Positions 11,322 to 25,578 of a stretch of 64,000 nucleotides of DNA are shown here, piece by piece. The stretch is taken from NCBI RefSeq assembly GCF_011386835.1, contig NC_088796.1:31327011-31391010 (forward strand), given 5' to 3'. Made by a program: the position numbers and the translations under genes. The stretch is from Chrysemys picta bellii. Taxonomy: Eukaryota; Chordata; Testudines; Emydidae. Below the pieces are notes generated by a model, which did not search any database, was not told where the DNA came from, and worked only from the letters and a program-made list of their open reading frames with translations. Each line of letters begins with the position of its first letter. The stretch's first letter is position 1.

Positions 11322-14040
11322 GGTTTAGACCATCTCAGCTAACTTCTCTTTTCCCCCAAAAGGACAGTTATTACAGGCTTTAGTACCATCTAAAAATAAC
11401 CCATCAAACAAGGGGGGAGGTGCTTTCCTATAACAGCTAAAGGAAAAGGGAATCAGGGATATTGTTAAAATGAAAGCCTTACTTAATACTTTACATTTCA
11501 AAGGCTTTAACAGTTTATCCTTCTTTTCCCATATCTCTAATTAAAGGTTAAAACAATGTTTAGTGGTGGTTGTTACAATGAGACTTGCCAGGGGTAACTT
11601 GACACAAAATCCTGGGCCACACTTAATTGTTTACTGCTGTAGCAGTGAACAAGGGTTTTATTAATATCTAATCCCTGATTGGGCCCTAGACACACCCTTG
11701 TCAACACAACAGGCTGGAATAGCAGCCACTGCCATTGGTTTTAGGGCTATTGAATTTCTCTAGGTGCAGATCCGGTCTCTGTAGCACACATTCATTTAGT
11801 CACTTACTGACAAAATACAGACAATAATCCAGCAGCTTGAGACTCTTTAAATGGTTCAGAAATCTGGAGAATGTTGCAGGAGCCAGCTCAGAATATTATT
11901 TAACTCACTCATTTGAACTATCAGTACTTGTGGTAAGAGAAAAGTGAAGATCACGTGGACTATTTTCAGCGATAGCAGTTTAGTTCATCATCAAAGATAG
12001 ATACATGGTTTTGAGGATGCTGTAGACACTTTGTCATTTGTTCTGTCTAGTCCAACATAATAAATACGGATCAGGACATTACTATCCATGCTAACTCATC
12101 TGACAGATATGCTCTTATTTATCTCTGCTGAAGCATACTATGTCAGAGTACATCAGTTTTCATAAATTATATATATATATATTAAAGGACGGAAAGAGTC
12201 TGGGAAGAATATCTAGGTACATCCCACTTGTTTGAGTTGGTGTATCTCACAGGATTTCCTTCTTCCAAGTATTTCTCTAATTCCGTAGATACATTGTGTA
12301 TATCCATGGGGTCAGTGACCTTTATGGCCCTTTGGACATACAACAAAACCACAACATTTGATCAAACCGCTGTACCAGCAAAACCTAATTGTGCAACAGC
12401 ATGTAATGACCCAGCTATGGGCCAAATTGTGTCCATAGCTTGCCTTTGGAGTCAGACCACCATCAGAAAAACGTAATCTTCAAGAAGCACAATCTCTCCC
12501 CAGTGCTCGAGGAGAACAAGTGGATGCTCAGCATCTCTGAAAACCAGGCCATTTACTTAGGTCCCCCTATATGTCGATTTAACGTTAGGCTCCTGAGGTT
12601 AAAAATGTTGACCTTAATAAACATTAATTCTGCACCAGACCCTTCATCCATAAATATGATGTCATCAAGAGATTAAACTACAGTATTTGTACAATGTATA
12701 GTATTTACTGCACTGTTGCCATTGGTAGTTTACTTCTATTTTCTGGGCGCTGTAGAAAGGATTTGTTTCCAAATTCCTTGAATGCCCTTAATTTAAGCTG
12801 CCATTTTGTTTGTTTGTTTGTACTTGGCATTACTTTAAATATCATCTTTTTTGTTTCCCTCAGTTCCATGTGCACCTCAGCAAGGCCCTGTCCTCATCAC
12901 TATATCATCACTAGTAATAAAAGGGCTCTAAAGAATATAGACCCCTCTCTTTTGGAATAACTAAGATCTTTGAGTTCCTCTCCTATTGTAGCATCCCCCA
13001 GCACTTCCTTTTTCATTTTTATTATATATTTATTTTATAAAGAAATGCAGAACAGCACGTGATATTCCAAATATGTGTCTCCACGACATCTCAGATCTGT
13101 TCTTTGTACCTGTGTTGCACATCCTACACTTGTTCAGAGTGTGGAGTTACTATTGATGTCAATTAGCCTGGTTTGACATACTTATCCCTAGTGTAGTTCC
13201 ATTCATACAAGGAAATAGAAAGTCACAGAGTAAATCTGAAAGAATGAACTGTTAGGGAGATCCTACAACTGTTAGCTATATCAGCATGTCTGTACATGAA
13301 CAGATGAGTGGCAGGTAGATCTTAGTGTTGCATATCTAGCTGAGGGAGAGTTTTCCAGATGTATACACCTCAAAGAAGTAGTCAAGACCAAGTGGTCCCA
13401 GCTCAGACAAACTGGTTCAACTCTAGGCTTGAATATGAGTCAATATTTACATGTGTGGTTAATAAAAGTTGTTATGTTTCAGCTTCTAGCTGTCAAATGT
13501 GCTCCGTATTTTCCCAGTCACCTGATTGAATGCAAAATACCCTTCTAAGACTGATGCACAGTTGTGCAAGTGTAAATGGCACACTTGTGAGCCCACATCA
13601 AAAAGTAGACCTTTGGCTGTTGTTTACTGAAAGCCTGAGAAGATTGTTTAGTTGTGGTAAATATGATATCATATGCTGCATTACCCAGTGAAGAACACTG
13701 GAGTCAGATATTTAATAGGTACTGCTATTTGAATAATTTGTAACAAATAGTTACAAATTCTCGCTTTAGTGGAATGTCTATGGGCAGATCTGTATTTTCT
13801 TGAATGTACACTATTTGGTACTCTAAATTATTCAGTAACATTTGTTACATATTTCTTCCAGACTACGGCTTTCATAGTTGAAATTTGAGCTGTGTTGCAC
13901 TGTTTGGTAATCACATAGTATTATTTCAGCTGTCTGACTGGATGAGCAGAATACAGGGTTCAGGGCAAGTTTGCAGTGGTCAGGACAAAATATAAAATCA
14001 CCTGCTTCTACTCTCTCACCATCTTCCCCTCATCTCCATT
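11322..14040. other. Intergenic, no gene
   Basis: No exon-like segment found. An (AT)n run at about 12166-12182. Open frames at 12.2-12.96 kb are chance; none has a recognised domain. Confidence 0.5.
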
Positions 14041-14050
14041 TTTAATGTAG

Positions 14051-14126
14051 ATTCATAGAATTAAGGCCAGAAGGGATCGCCAGGTCATCTAGTCGGATCT
14101 CCTGTATATCACAGGCCTCCTCTAAC
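14051..14126 (-). mobile_element. CR1-type LINE 3' tail
   Basis: On the minus strand: ACAGGAGATCCGACTAGATG, CCCTTCTGGCCTTAATTCTA, the CR1 3'-terminal blocks. Confidence 0.8.
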
Positions 14127-15245
14127 ACCTACTCCAACACACCAAAATCAACAATCAATATTAGACTAATAATAGTATTACCACCCTGGGGAGATAAAAC
14201 AGTTGTTTCAGTAGGGGGAATTTTTAATATTATTATTTTAATAGTCCGGCAATCAGTACATCTTTTTGGTTCTTTTTGTTTGTATTTGTATTTACCCCAG
14301 TAGACAATCTCATGTGAGGCAGTTGTGGGACAGCAGGTAGGGGAGGCCAACATCAGGCTCCAGAGATGTTGTTCAGTCACTGGAGAAAATTGAGCACAGC
14401 ACCACACCTTATCCCTCCTCCCCCCAACCACTCAGTTATCCTATCACTCCTCCACATGCATTCACCTCACACAATCAATTACCCCTACCATCATGCCCCC
14501 ACCTTCCAATTCCCGTCAGTCAATCCCAAAATCACCCATATGCTATTCCTCACAGTTGCTCAGCCCAGACTCCCACAGGCATCAAACCTACATGCTCACT
14601 AAACCAGGACAAGAGTTCTTCCCTCCCTACCCCACGGTTCAGTGGAAGGGAAGCAGGAGCCAGTAGCAACAAGGATATCCCTTCATGGTCCTATCTAGGA
14701 GTCCTTGGAGTTCTTTTTTTCTTCTCCCCCAAAGGCCAAGAAAAAGTTATTCTTTACCCTCTCTTCTTCCATAGGGATGAGGAATTCAGCTGCTGGTAGA
14801 GGCCCACTGGGCTCAGAGTATAGTCTACTTCCCTTTTCAAGCATCTGTCTCTCTCCCTGGGCCAGGGGAAAACAGACACATTCAGACAGATGAAGCGGCT
14901 GACTAGAAGAGGATTCTGGTGATCCTTGCTACTGTTAGTGGCTTCAGATCAGTGGGACTATTTGGGTAAATAAGGCAAACAGGATTTGGCTCTGGACGTA
15001 TAATAGGATTGATTTGTTACCATGTTGTTGTTGCCAAAGAAGAGAAATAAAGGATACTAAGAAAGTCCCACTGAAAATCCACTTTTAAGCCTGTGATAAA
15101 GAAAATAGTTGGTTTATCTTACCTCAAACAGAATTATTAAATCCTATCTGAACATACCTATTGAGAAACTTCTAGGTAACTTTTTGAATTGTAAATGCTG
15201 CCATCTACTGGTAGACATTATGTAGTAGCTCTCAAACCAAGTATA

Positions 15246-15427
15246 CCTTTATCCCAATATAATGTGACCCGATATAAAATGAATTCGGTATAATGCGGTG
15301 AAGCAGTGCTCCGGGAGGGCGGGGCTGCTTTATCGCGTTATAAGCAAGTTCAATATAACGCGGTTTCACCTATAACATGGTAAGATTTTTTGGCTCCCGA
15401 GGACAGCGTTATGTCGGGGTAGAGATG
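15246..15427. mobile_element. Mariner-type MITE, 182 bp
   Basis: Ends resemble inverted repeats (CCTTTATCCCAATATAATG and, from the other end, CATCTCTACCCCGACATAACG), with TA at both edges. Interior AACGCGGTTT and TTATCGCGTTATAA blocks are characteristic of the family. No coding capacity. Confidence 0.7.
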
Positions 15428-16302
15428 TATACAGAAATAGTGGAGAGAGTAACAATAGTTACTGTATATACACTTACTTTGAGAGCAGGCAATGTAGCTT
15501 GTCAGTTCCTACGATGCAGCTACACTGTCTCATAACAGTCTGTTTGAGTGTGCAGATGTGACTAATACTTTATGGGTGTGTTGCCTAGAACTGTGATTGG
15601 GCAGTTGTGAAATTGTGAAATGATCAGATGAAATGGGATGCATTCCTTGTGCTCCACAGTGTAATAGATTCTTCTCAAAAACAATATACAATAATGGAAC
15701 ATAAGAGCCATAGCCTGTTAGTTTGTTTGATCGATTGTTGCATGCTTGCTGCTTGCCCTGTGCCTGCTTGATTGAAGTTTACAATGTGGTCTGTTTGGGG
15801 GGCTGTGTGCTGAGCTTCGTGGCCTGCTAGGCAAGGCTGAGAGCTTCCTAATGAGGCGCTAGCCTGCCATATTTTAAACCCTAATCCCTTTAGGATCCCT
15901 TAACAAGGGGGCAGGGCTATTCAGGGAGAATGGGGGTTTAAAAAGCCAGCTCCTAAGTGACCAGAGGAACTAGTGAACAGGAGCAGCAAACAGGGAAGTT
16001 TTGCAAGGGAGTTTAAAGAGGGAGCATGAAAGCCAGATACATCTACCATTCTCTAAATTTAGACCAATAAACACCCTTTCTCCCTCCCAAAACAAAAACA
16101 AACAAAAAACCTGCAAAAGTAAAAATAATGCAGGTAGAAGTCCTGCAGAAGGGTGGGGGTATCCAGTTTATTGCACTGAATGCCGTGTGTATGATTACCT
16201 GCCTTGTGGGCAGGTGGTGTATGTGTACATTCATTGCCAGCAGCTCATGGCCTTCCGAGACTGAGTATGGGATCTGGAAACCAGAGTAAACTGAAGGACT
16301 AA

Positions 16303-16554
16303 GGGTACGTCTTCACTTACCGGAGGGTCCGGCGGCAGGCAATCGATGTTCTGGGATCGATCCCGGAAGTGCTCGCCGTCGACGCCGGTACTCCAGCTCG
16401 GCGAGAGGAGTACGCGGCATCGACGGGGGAGCCTTCCTGCCGCGTCTGGACCCGCGGTAAGTTCGGACTAAGGTACTTCGAATTCAGCTACGTTATTAAC
16501 GTAGCTGAATTTGCGTACCTTAGTCCGAAGTGGGGGGTTAGTGAAGACCAGGCC
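16303..16554. mobile_element. Harbinger-like MITE, 252 bp
   Basis: Terminal repeats GGGTACGTCTTCACT and AGTGAAGACCAGGCC, flanked by a TAA duplication (16300-16302 and 16555-16557), the 3-bp type expected for PIF/Harbinger. Near its right end is a perfect hairpin (ACTAAGGTAC..GTACCTTAGT with AATTCAGCTACGT arms). CpG-rich interior. Confidence 0.8.
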
Positions 16555-16584
16555 TAAGATTGTAAGCCTCTGACTGCAAGATGC

Positions 16585-16735
16585 TGGACTGGATGATTGG
16601 AGTTGGATCACTCAGTAATTGCCCTGTTCTGTTTATTCCCTCTGAAGCATCAAGCATTAGCCACTGTCAGAAAACAGGGTATTGGACTACATGGGCCATT
16701 GGTCAGACTCAGTATAGCTGTTCTTATGTTCTTTG
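16585..16735 (+). mobile_element. CR1-type LINE 3' end
   Basis: Blocks CTGAAGCATCAAGCATTAGC, GGGTATTGGACTACATGGGC, CAGTATAGCTGTTCTTATGT; truncated 5'. Confidence 0.8.
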
Positions 16736-16959
16736 ATAATCACCCCAGTGTAAGATACAACTACAATAGCAAAGACCCAAATACACATTATGCAGCCTTC
16801 TCAATTGTATATAAAGTACTGCCAATTGCCTCTACCTTTATTTTAGTTCTTTTTGTTGTTGCATATACAGGAAACATATGGAAAAAAACGTTCTCTTTAC
16901 TACACATACCATATAGCTCAGAAAATACAATAAAACATAGATGAGTGAATACAGACCTA

Positions 16960-19630
16960 CATTCAAGATGTAAAATAAGGCATGATAAATAGCATTAGGC
17001 TCAGTAATCCTTGGATAGAAAAATAAAGTTTTAAGGTTTCCTCTGAAACACTCAAAGATATTACAAAATACAAAATTGAACTGAATAAAAGCATGATAAA
17101 TGAATTCCTTCCTGCATAATTTTTACTGTCAACTTGAGAAATTAATCCAAAAATAGGTCAGTTGGTTGTAACATCTGATTTGCTTTCCCCATTCATCTAT
17201 AGTTAAACAAAACAAATATAATAGAATTCTCTTTTATTAGCAAAACATTTTCCTATGAAAAATCACTATTTTTAGTTAGAACAACAATGCAAATTTAAAG
17301 TTTTATAAGCAAATATTTAAATTAATTAAATATTTTATTTATAAATTAAATTTTATTAATAAAAATTAAATGAGCCAAACTCTTGAAACTGTTAGCAGTA
17401 GTGAATTCAAAGGGCAACTCATGTGAGTGAAAATTTCTTGTGAATAAGGATTCTAGATGTGGACTTCTGTAACTATAACAAACCTTAAGCAGCGTCATGC
17501 AGCCATTAGTTATAATAAATTACAAATGTATGATCTGGTGGGGGAAAAAAAATCCTGCAGTAAATCTGCTAAAGCAGTTAAAGGTGGTAGAAAATAATGA
17601 AAATTGCCAAGGATTTAACATTTATGCCTCTTCCACATACACAAAGCCATAGAACATGTTTTGCACCTGTGCATGTGAAAACTAGCACAGCTACATAAGC
17701 TTGTTTTCAACCACTGTTAGGACCCTCGCCCAGAAAGAAAAATGTGGATGCAGGTTTCAGTGGAAAACCTCTTTCTGCTCCCACTCAGCACTTTGTGACA
17801 AATGGCTTATAGCTGAATGTTAAACCATCCTGCATTAGCAATGGCATAGTCTTAAAACCAAGGGAGTATTTTGTAAGGATTGAGCTTTCAAAGATGAGAA
17901 TTGCACTATCAACAGCCAATCTTAAATCTGTGTCTTGTCTCATAGCTGTTGATGCTCATTCAACAGGAAAATATGGGCCCGGACTGCTCCTCCCATGGAG
18001 CAATCTATAGAATTAGGGAACAAGGTGGCGGGAAAATTCGATGTGGGTCTACCTGTGGAATTTACTGCAAATCTTTTCCTCTAGTGGGAGATATTTGAGG
18101 GATTGGCGAGGGGGCAACAGAACATCTCCTGTGAGTAAGATAAGCAAGTTTTGGCCTTAGAGTGCATGATGTGTCAAACACTATGTAGTATCCACAGTCA
18201 GCCCATAAAAACATGTCAACTATTACAGCTAGCTTCATGCATAAGGATCTGAAGAATTAAATGCCTGCAACTAGAACTATGTGTATGTTGTTTTTTAAGG
18301 GAAATTGGTTAAAGGATTGATTTGGCTTTGATTCTGTATTGCTTGCCCTTCATTACTGGAACTAGACCTTAGTATTATTTTCACAGGATTTTTGTTCTTC
18401 ATGGATTTTTCAGGGTCAACATTTCAAAACTGGTGATCTAAATTGTCCTGACTAAGCCTACATTTGCATGTTAAAAAGGTATGCATAAGTAACCATTTTG
18501 TGCATATAGAAATTGGGTTATTCTTTCTCATGGAATATCCAGTTGTCCATCTCCTGCACTATCTTTTTGGTTTTCTGATTCACAGAATAAATACATCATG
18601 ATCCTTTGCCTATAGCAACTATTCTACATTCTGCGGTGGTACTACAATGTCAGATGATAGTGGGCCAGAAAACTGTGATGTTATTGGACACTAGAGACAC
18701 CGATTACTCTGGAGATTCCGTGAGATGGGAAGCCCAGTTACTCATAACTGTATTGTCCTTTCTTGATAATGGATCGCATCCTGAGAAGTGCTGAGCGTCT
18801 GAGACACAATCCTATGAGGTACTGTACTCTCAGCGAAGTCAACAGGATTGCAGGTGCTCAGTCCTTTTCAGGATTTAGCCTAGTAATTTTAAAGTTAGGT
18901 GATGCTACAACAGCAATTATAATAAACAGGCATCCTCACTTGGGGGAAAAAATAAACATAAATGGTATCATTCTTTGGGTTCTTATTCACAGCTGCCATC
19001 ACCACCATTTTTAAAACATGTCTAGGTATTTTCTAAAGTGCAGGCTGTTCTAAAATATAGTGCAAACACACTATAAATTATTATTTTATTCAGTAATTTT
19101 GCATTAACTTGGCTCCCAGTATCTTTTCCCTGATGCACTGTCACAACTATAAAGTGTGGTATTCACGCTTTAACCATGAAATTTCCATTGGCCTTAACAC
19201 AAATTTCAGATTGAAGCCCCATGCTTCAAATTCAGAATCCACCATTGGTGTAAATACTTTTATTTATTTATATTCAGAACACACTAATTATGTCTAATGT
19301 GAAAATTTAGAGGGCTGTCACTTTGATGGTGAAGGGAATACAAGACACACAATGTAACGTTCACCTTAAACCTCTTTCTGGTACTGTCTTAAATTGTCTT
19401 GCCTGGATGCACTCCTTTATAAGGACACTTGCAATTGTATAAAGCAAAGTTTTCATGTTTGGTTGTTGTGCTTTGACTGTCTTGGAGAAACAGCATGTAA
19501 TTATACAGCAATATGTGAAAGCTATTATTTAAAAGAAGAAAGACTTTTTTATATTCTGGGTTATATTCTTCTCTAGGAGCACATGACTCCCACTGATGTT
19601 AGTTTGGGAATTACAAGCCAGTATCAAGAG
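16960..19630. other. Intergenic, AT-rich, no gene
   Basis: No exon or repeat identified beyond an A/T-only tract near 17300-17370. Open frames at 18.6-19.6 kb lack any recognisable domain. Confidence 0.5.
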
Positions 19631-19635
19631 AAGAA

Positions 19636-20480
19636 TATAAGAACGGCCATACTGGGTCAGACCAAAGGTCCATCTAGCCCAGTATCCTGTCTTCTGACAG
19701 TGGCCAATGCCAGGTGCCCCAGAGGGAATTAACAGAACAGGTAATCATCAAGTGATCCATTCCCTGTCTCCCATTCCCAGCTTCTGGCAAACAGAGGCTA
19801 GGGACACGACCCTGCCCATCCTGGCTAATAGCCATTGAGGGACCTATCCTCCATGAACTTATCTAGTTCTTTTTTTAACCCTGTTATAGTCTTGGCCTTC
19901 ACAACATCCTCTGACAAGGAGTTCCACAGACTAACTGTGCATTGTGTGAAAAAATACGTCCTTTTGTTTGTTTTAAACCTGCTGCCTATTAATTTCATTT
20001 GGTGACCTCTAATTCTTGGGTTATGAGAAGGAGTAAACAACAGTTCCTTATTTATTTTCTCCACACCAGTCATGATTTTATAGACCTCTATCATATCTCC
20101 CGTTAGTCATCTCTTTTCCAAGCTGAAAAGTCCCAGTTTTATTAATCTCTCCTCATATGGCAGCCGTTCCATACCCCTAATCATTTTTGTTGCCCTTTTC
20201 TGAACCATTTCCAATTCCAATATAACTTTTTGAGTATTCAAGATGTGGGCCTACCATGGATTTATAGAGGCAATATGATATTTTCTGTCTTATTATCCAT
20301 CCCTTTCTTAATGATTCCCAACATTTTATTCGCTTTTTTGACTGCCACTGCACATTGAGTGGATGTTTTCAGAGATGTATCCACAGTGACTCCAAGATCT
20401 CTTTCTTGAGTGGTATCAGCTAATTTAGACCCCATCATTTTATATGTATAGTTGAGATTATGTTTTCCAAAGTGCATTAC
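19636..20480 (-). mobile_element. CR1-type LINE, 3' part of ORF2 plus 3' UTR
   Basis: Minus-strand frames at 20262-20477 (MHFGK, ERDLGV, KANKMLGII) and 19825-20094 (TRxKLIG-like block, [19 protein letters not shown]) match the end of CR1 reverse transcriptase ORF2, with a frame break between them. The 3' end (19640-19720 read on the minus strand) has CTGGGCTAGATGGACC and CCCAGTATGGCCGTTCTTAT. 5'-truncated, inactive. Confidence 0.88.
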
Positions 20481-21872
20481 TTGGCATTTATTATAAGTAT
20501 TACATTAACATTGTATAGTATTAACATATATCATAGACCCAATAGACACAATGGACTAGAGTCTCCACTTCTTGGAGTGCACTCCTAGCCTCACTGAAGT
20601 CGAAGTCAATGGCAAAATCGTATTGACTTCATTGGGGAGCCAGGATTTCACACCTTAACTTCAAGGGGAATGTCGCATGCACCAGCAACGCAGGACTAGG
20701 CCCTGTGTAGAACAGTTTATCATCATGAATAAACTCTCCTTATCTCTAACAAATGGCTTTTTCAGATATTTTCTTTATTAGAATATTATCCATGCCACTA
20801 TTTTGTTGCAAAAAATATATTCAGTCTGCATTACATGGCATCTAATACAAAACTGTTTTATTAATCATACTTTTTAATTACTATGCTTTCTACAAAAAAG
20901 CCATAATCTTAGAGTGTTATATTTTCAGATGATCAATATACAAGAAGCAAGTCAAGTATTTTCTTTTTTTTTTTTTTTAAAGTTGCATATATGTTTACTT
21001 GTTCTAACAATAAATGCAAATCTAACCATGATAAAATTTCATGTAAAAACCTATAATTAAGTTTTGCTCTTGGTTTAATGTGCAGTGCACAGAAAGTTTG
21101 AGGCTGAGTATAATTAAGCACAGTATCTGGACAAGGAAAATCTTTATCAATGATCTTTATCCAAGTATTTCAAACTTCTGTTCTGCTCATTGCTTTTATT
21201 TAGGATTTTTAATGTGTGCTGGTTAGGCTACAAATCATTGAACTCATATTCTTTAGTTTCATTTAAAAACAGGTCAGACTGGATATCGATTTCCAACAAC
21301 CCACAATACAATCAGCAGCTACTATTTCCAGACCCATGAAGATTGTAAATGAGGTTTTATTCCCTTCCAATTCTCTGCCTGGTGTGTTTTAATGTGATTT
21401 CTTTTCTCTTTCTCTCTCTCGAGGGCCAAATGACAAAAGGCCATTTTGGGCTGTGCAATTTAAGATGTTAAGAGATGCTTTGTTTTCTCTTGCAACAGGA
21501 AACTTGCACATAATGATGTGTGTTTGCTTATATTATTATTTTATTTAAAATATACAATCAGAACAAAGAGGGAATGGTTTTTGATGACTGTTTTCAAATG
21601 AAGGAGAAAAATAACATGCACAATATTCCCTTGTAATAAACAAGGGATTCTTAAATTTTCTGTGGAATAAATTGCAGGAGCTTGCAATGGAAAAGGAGTT
21701 GATTATATAGCTTGCACATTTTTTATTTACTGAGTACATACTATAATTAACTAGCATGCTTTAAAATTAAACTACTACGACTCTCAGCCGTTCTATGACA
21801 ATACCATAAGCCATAATGGCAATGCTATATAGTAATGCTATCTGCAGCCATACCACTTTATGTGGTGCTCCT
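20481..21872. other. Intergenic, AT-rich
   Basis: Contains a short palindromic repeat (about 20572-20655, GAAGTCAATGG-type) and a T-run at 20950-20967. No gene seen. Confidence 0.5.
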
Positions 21873-22869
21873 TATTCCCGGGGGAATTCTGCACCAAAAA
21901 ATTAAAAATTCTGTGCACAATATTTTCAAATTCTGCAAAATTCTGCATATTTTATTTGTCAAAATAATACAATATAATCACTCCAGTTTCAATTATTTTG
22001 GTAATTTATTTCAAAATACCAGCCAGCAAGTATGTTTGTAACAATACAGACAACAAAAAAGATTCAGGAAATATTTTTGACAAATAGATGCCTTACTAGA
22101 CATATTAATACAGAACTTTGAGTAATAATTCACTTAAACTACAATACAGAAACATATTGCAAAATCTTGGGGGAGTCAGGGGTAACCAAGGAGCTGAGGG
22201 AGAGGGAAATAATTTCTGGGAAGGAGCCTGGGAGTGAATCTGGAGGGTTGTTGGGTGTGGATGGGAGAAGTATGGAACAGGGCTTTTTTGGGGGGGGCGG
22301 GGGGGAAGAGAGGGAAGGGGATTGTTATGGGGTTGGGGAGCCTCCCCCATGCAGACTCTGTCTGACCCCTAGCCTCTCCCATTCAGTCAGGCACATCTGC
22401 CCCTGTCTCCGTGTGTCCCTGCACCCCACCCGGCCTCATATGTCCCTGCAACCCCCACATCTCCATGTTTCCCTGCACCCCACTCCCATTCAACCCCTGG
22501 CTCAATACTGTCACCCCACTAGCTCCTGTGCCCTTGCCCCAGTCTGTTCCCCCCCACTAGCCCTTCTGAACACCAGTCTATGTGATCCCCCCCAACAGCC
22601 CCATGTGCCCTGCTCTGTTTGTCCCCCCCATATCCTGTGCCTTCTCAGCTGGCCCAGCGGGCAGGGCTCTGTGAGGAAGGCAGCCACTGCCCCCTCCATC
22701 TCCATGGCTGGCTGCTCTGGCCCTCAGCTGGCTGCCCTCTCTTATGGCAGCACAGTAGCCCCTCGTGGGCAAAAGGTGTAACTGCAGTGTCTCTCCTCTA
22801 TGGGGAAAAAAATCTGCATGGGACATGAATTCTGCACGTATGCAGTGGCGCAGAATTCTCCCAGGAATA
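21873..22869. mobile_element. Non-autonomous DNA transposon, ~1 kb
   Basis: Inverted ends TATTCCCGGGGGAATTCTGC and (from the other side) TATTCCTGGGAGAATTCTGC, 17 of 20 matching. Possible short target duplication GCTCCT/GATCCT. Outer parts AT-rich, centre C-rich, producing several long but meaningless open frames (for example 22167-22781). Superfamily not settled. Confidence 0.75.
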
Positions 22870-25554
22870 GATCCTGACAAAACATGAGTTAAGCAGAATT
22901 AAACCTGTTCTGTACTTGGTTGGGAGTCTACCAAAGAATAGTCAAGGATGCTACAACACAGAGGTACATATAACAGTGCTCCTGGAAAGGCTGTCTTTTG
23001 GATAAGAAGAATGGGGCCCTGCCAATTTGTGGTCATTGAAGACTTTATGGCAATTTCTGTAAGAGTAGGGACATTAACCCAAATGTTCTGGTTACATTCA
23101 AGTTTGTTTAATTACATTCCACGTAGACAACATTCTCCCTTGATTTTAAATTGGTAACAGGTTATTTTTATTCTATTATGATATTTTATTTCATATTGTT
23201 TATTTTCATTCACTTCCTGCCCTAAAATAGCACTTTGGGATTCTTTGGGATGAAAGGCAATATATAAATATGCAATACAAATCTGTCTTAAGTGTCCACT
23301 AAAAGGACAGCCAAAAATGGTCACTTCAAATGTGTTGTCTTCTAATAAAGATAGAGCAGAACTGAACTCATTACATGTGATGATATTTTGTCAAAACATG
23401 AGGATGCCTAGTAAGGGCAGTCTCTTGATATATAAATCAATGCTAGGACCTTTTAATGTCAAGCTTATTTATTCATTTGTTTGGTAGTTTATAAAGTAAA
23501 AAATGTCACATTTTTGTACAAAAAATGGTTCTGTGTTAGGACAGGAAATCTTAAGGCAATGTGTATCATCTTAAATTTCCAGAGTTCACAATCTATTTCT
23601 TCCTAATTGCAAATGATGCTAACCAAATTTGGGTTTAAGAATCTTCATAGGAAATGATAAAACCCTTAATATTGTTTGAAAAATATGATAAAGATTCTCC
23701 TTTGATTATTCCTTTGATGTAAAAAATGGCTTTTGTGTGTTGTATTTGCTCTGTCTACCAGTAAAAAATATTTTCTCTAAGATGTTGTGAATCTGAACTT
23801 ACATTGTAAAATTTACTGTCAGCTTATAGTTGTCCTGATCTTGCATCATCTGCTCACTCTGTGAAGTTACTAAGAGTATTGGATGATCTATGAATGCAGG
23901 ACCAGGCCCAATGTAGGGAAGCAAAAATTATACAAGTTAATCTTCTTAACCAATTGGACTGAGGCCAGGAAATCTCAGTAGCATAAAGATTGACTTTTAC
24001 CAGTAAGGAGACACAAACACAACAACAGATATTTGAGAGTACATATGTATAATGTCTGGATACAGTATAGTCTTTATAGAATAACTATTTGACAAAGAGG
24101 CAGTTTCATGTTTATATTTTAAAAGCAGAATAGGAGATCTTCATTATTTTTGTTACAAGTCTAATGAGCTCTAATTATAAGCATTGTAAATATTTGAAAT
24201 GCATAGCCATGTACATCTTCCTGTGGTTTTGTGATGGTCAAATGATATTTCCTTTTTGTTGGTTTAAAATCTCCTGAATTAAACAGAACATACATATTAT
24301 TGTTTATTGACACAGATGCATTCTATCAATTGTTTAATGCCTACTGTTTACATTCTCTAATTTCTTTATTTGATCTCCAACTTCATTCTGACTCATTGTT
24401 GGATTTGGGATAAAAAAACATTTAAAAGTGCCCATTTCCAATGCTGTTAGGAGCCTATGTTTCATTGAAAGTCAGTGGGGGACTTAGGATCCTAAATCAG
24501 TTAGGCACTTTTGAAAATTGTACCTTTAATCTCATTCTGATCTGGTCACTCTCTTCATGTGGGACTCACTTCCCAGTCCTTAAATGCAAAGGGGGCGGAA
24601 GCCTTCTACAAGTCCTTGGTTATGGGGGAAGAGCCAGTGAATGTAAAGCCAGGGGAGCCACCTTGAATGCCAATCTCCCATGTCACAGAAGACACATCAG
24701 GTGCCGGGAGGGGTGAGTGGGGGGAGTGGATAAGTGCACTACTGTCCTCAACTGGCAGACAATCCATTGTGAAAGACTGCCTGTTGGCACAAGTTAAAGT
24801 AGTCTGTGCCAGGACTGTGATTGGGGCAAAGAATCAGGGAGCTCAAACCTGTCTCTGAATTTCCTCTCTTTCTCACCACCACCACTTGCACTCCTTCAGC
24901 ATTACTCACTCTCCTCGTCTACCCCTTCTGTCACTCACTTCTTTCAAAATGACCAATTTGTTACTTCTCTCTCTTCTCTGTTGCTCATGGTCCTCTATCT
25001 CCCTCCCTGTCTTTGCTCCCTTTTGCTAATGCCATGTCATCTACTTTGAACTCTGCCCTTCCCACTATCCTGGACTCCTTCACTCCCTACCCTCTCTGTG
25101 CTATCTACCCCTATTGTTTTGGGGCCTAATCCTGCAAACTCTTAGTTATGAGTAGTCCTTATACAAGTGAGCAGTCACACTGACTTTAATGGGACTGTTG
25201 GCATATTTAAAGTTCGATATGCATATGATTAGGGTTTTTCATGTTTGGGCCCCATTATTAAAAAAGTGCTATGTAAATGTAGTAAAGTACTCATGATGGT
25301 AATGATGAAGATAATAAAAATGAATTAAAATATAGCTCTGAAAACAGCACTGAATTTGATTTCTGAGTTAAATGCTAAGGGCCCTTCAGTCATGAATGAG
25401 TTGTACATATTATTTGTTCCAGTTCTGTGCCACTCCCACATAATGTATATTGAAAATGTACTAGATAAGGACAGTAGAAAGATTTTTTTTTTTGTCCTTT
25501 GAAATATTCTACTCATAAAGAGCCTAGTAAATCTCTAATATGTCTTTCTCTTTT
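22870..25554. other. Region 3' of EMB: possible UTR exon territory
   Basis: If the donor after the EMB stop is used, the terminal exon should lie here or farther downstream. Minus-strand AATAAA occurs near 24302, among others, but no acceptor-exon-signal chain can be singled out. An L2/MIR-like 3' tail (GCACTTTGGGATTCTTTGGG) lies at about 23228-23276; another palindromic short repeat at about 24440-24525. Confidence 0.4.
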
Positions 25555-25578
25555 ACTTACCTTCCTTTAGGAACTGAC
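25555..25578 (-). promoter_or_regulatory. Consensus 5' splice site just after the EMB stop
   Basis: On the minus strand the stop TAA is followed by 17 nt plus the exon-final G, then GTAAGT at 25560-25555. The distance is below the usual 50-55-nt limit for nonsense-mediated decay, so a 3'-UTR intron would be tolerated. It could also be an unused cryptic donor. Confidence 0.45.

Noticed and set aside
22167..22781. 204-residue open frame
   Set aside because: Lies wholly in the C/G-rich centre of a transposon with inverted ends; proline-rich low-complexity translation, no domain.
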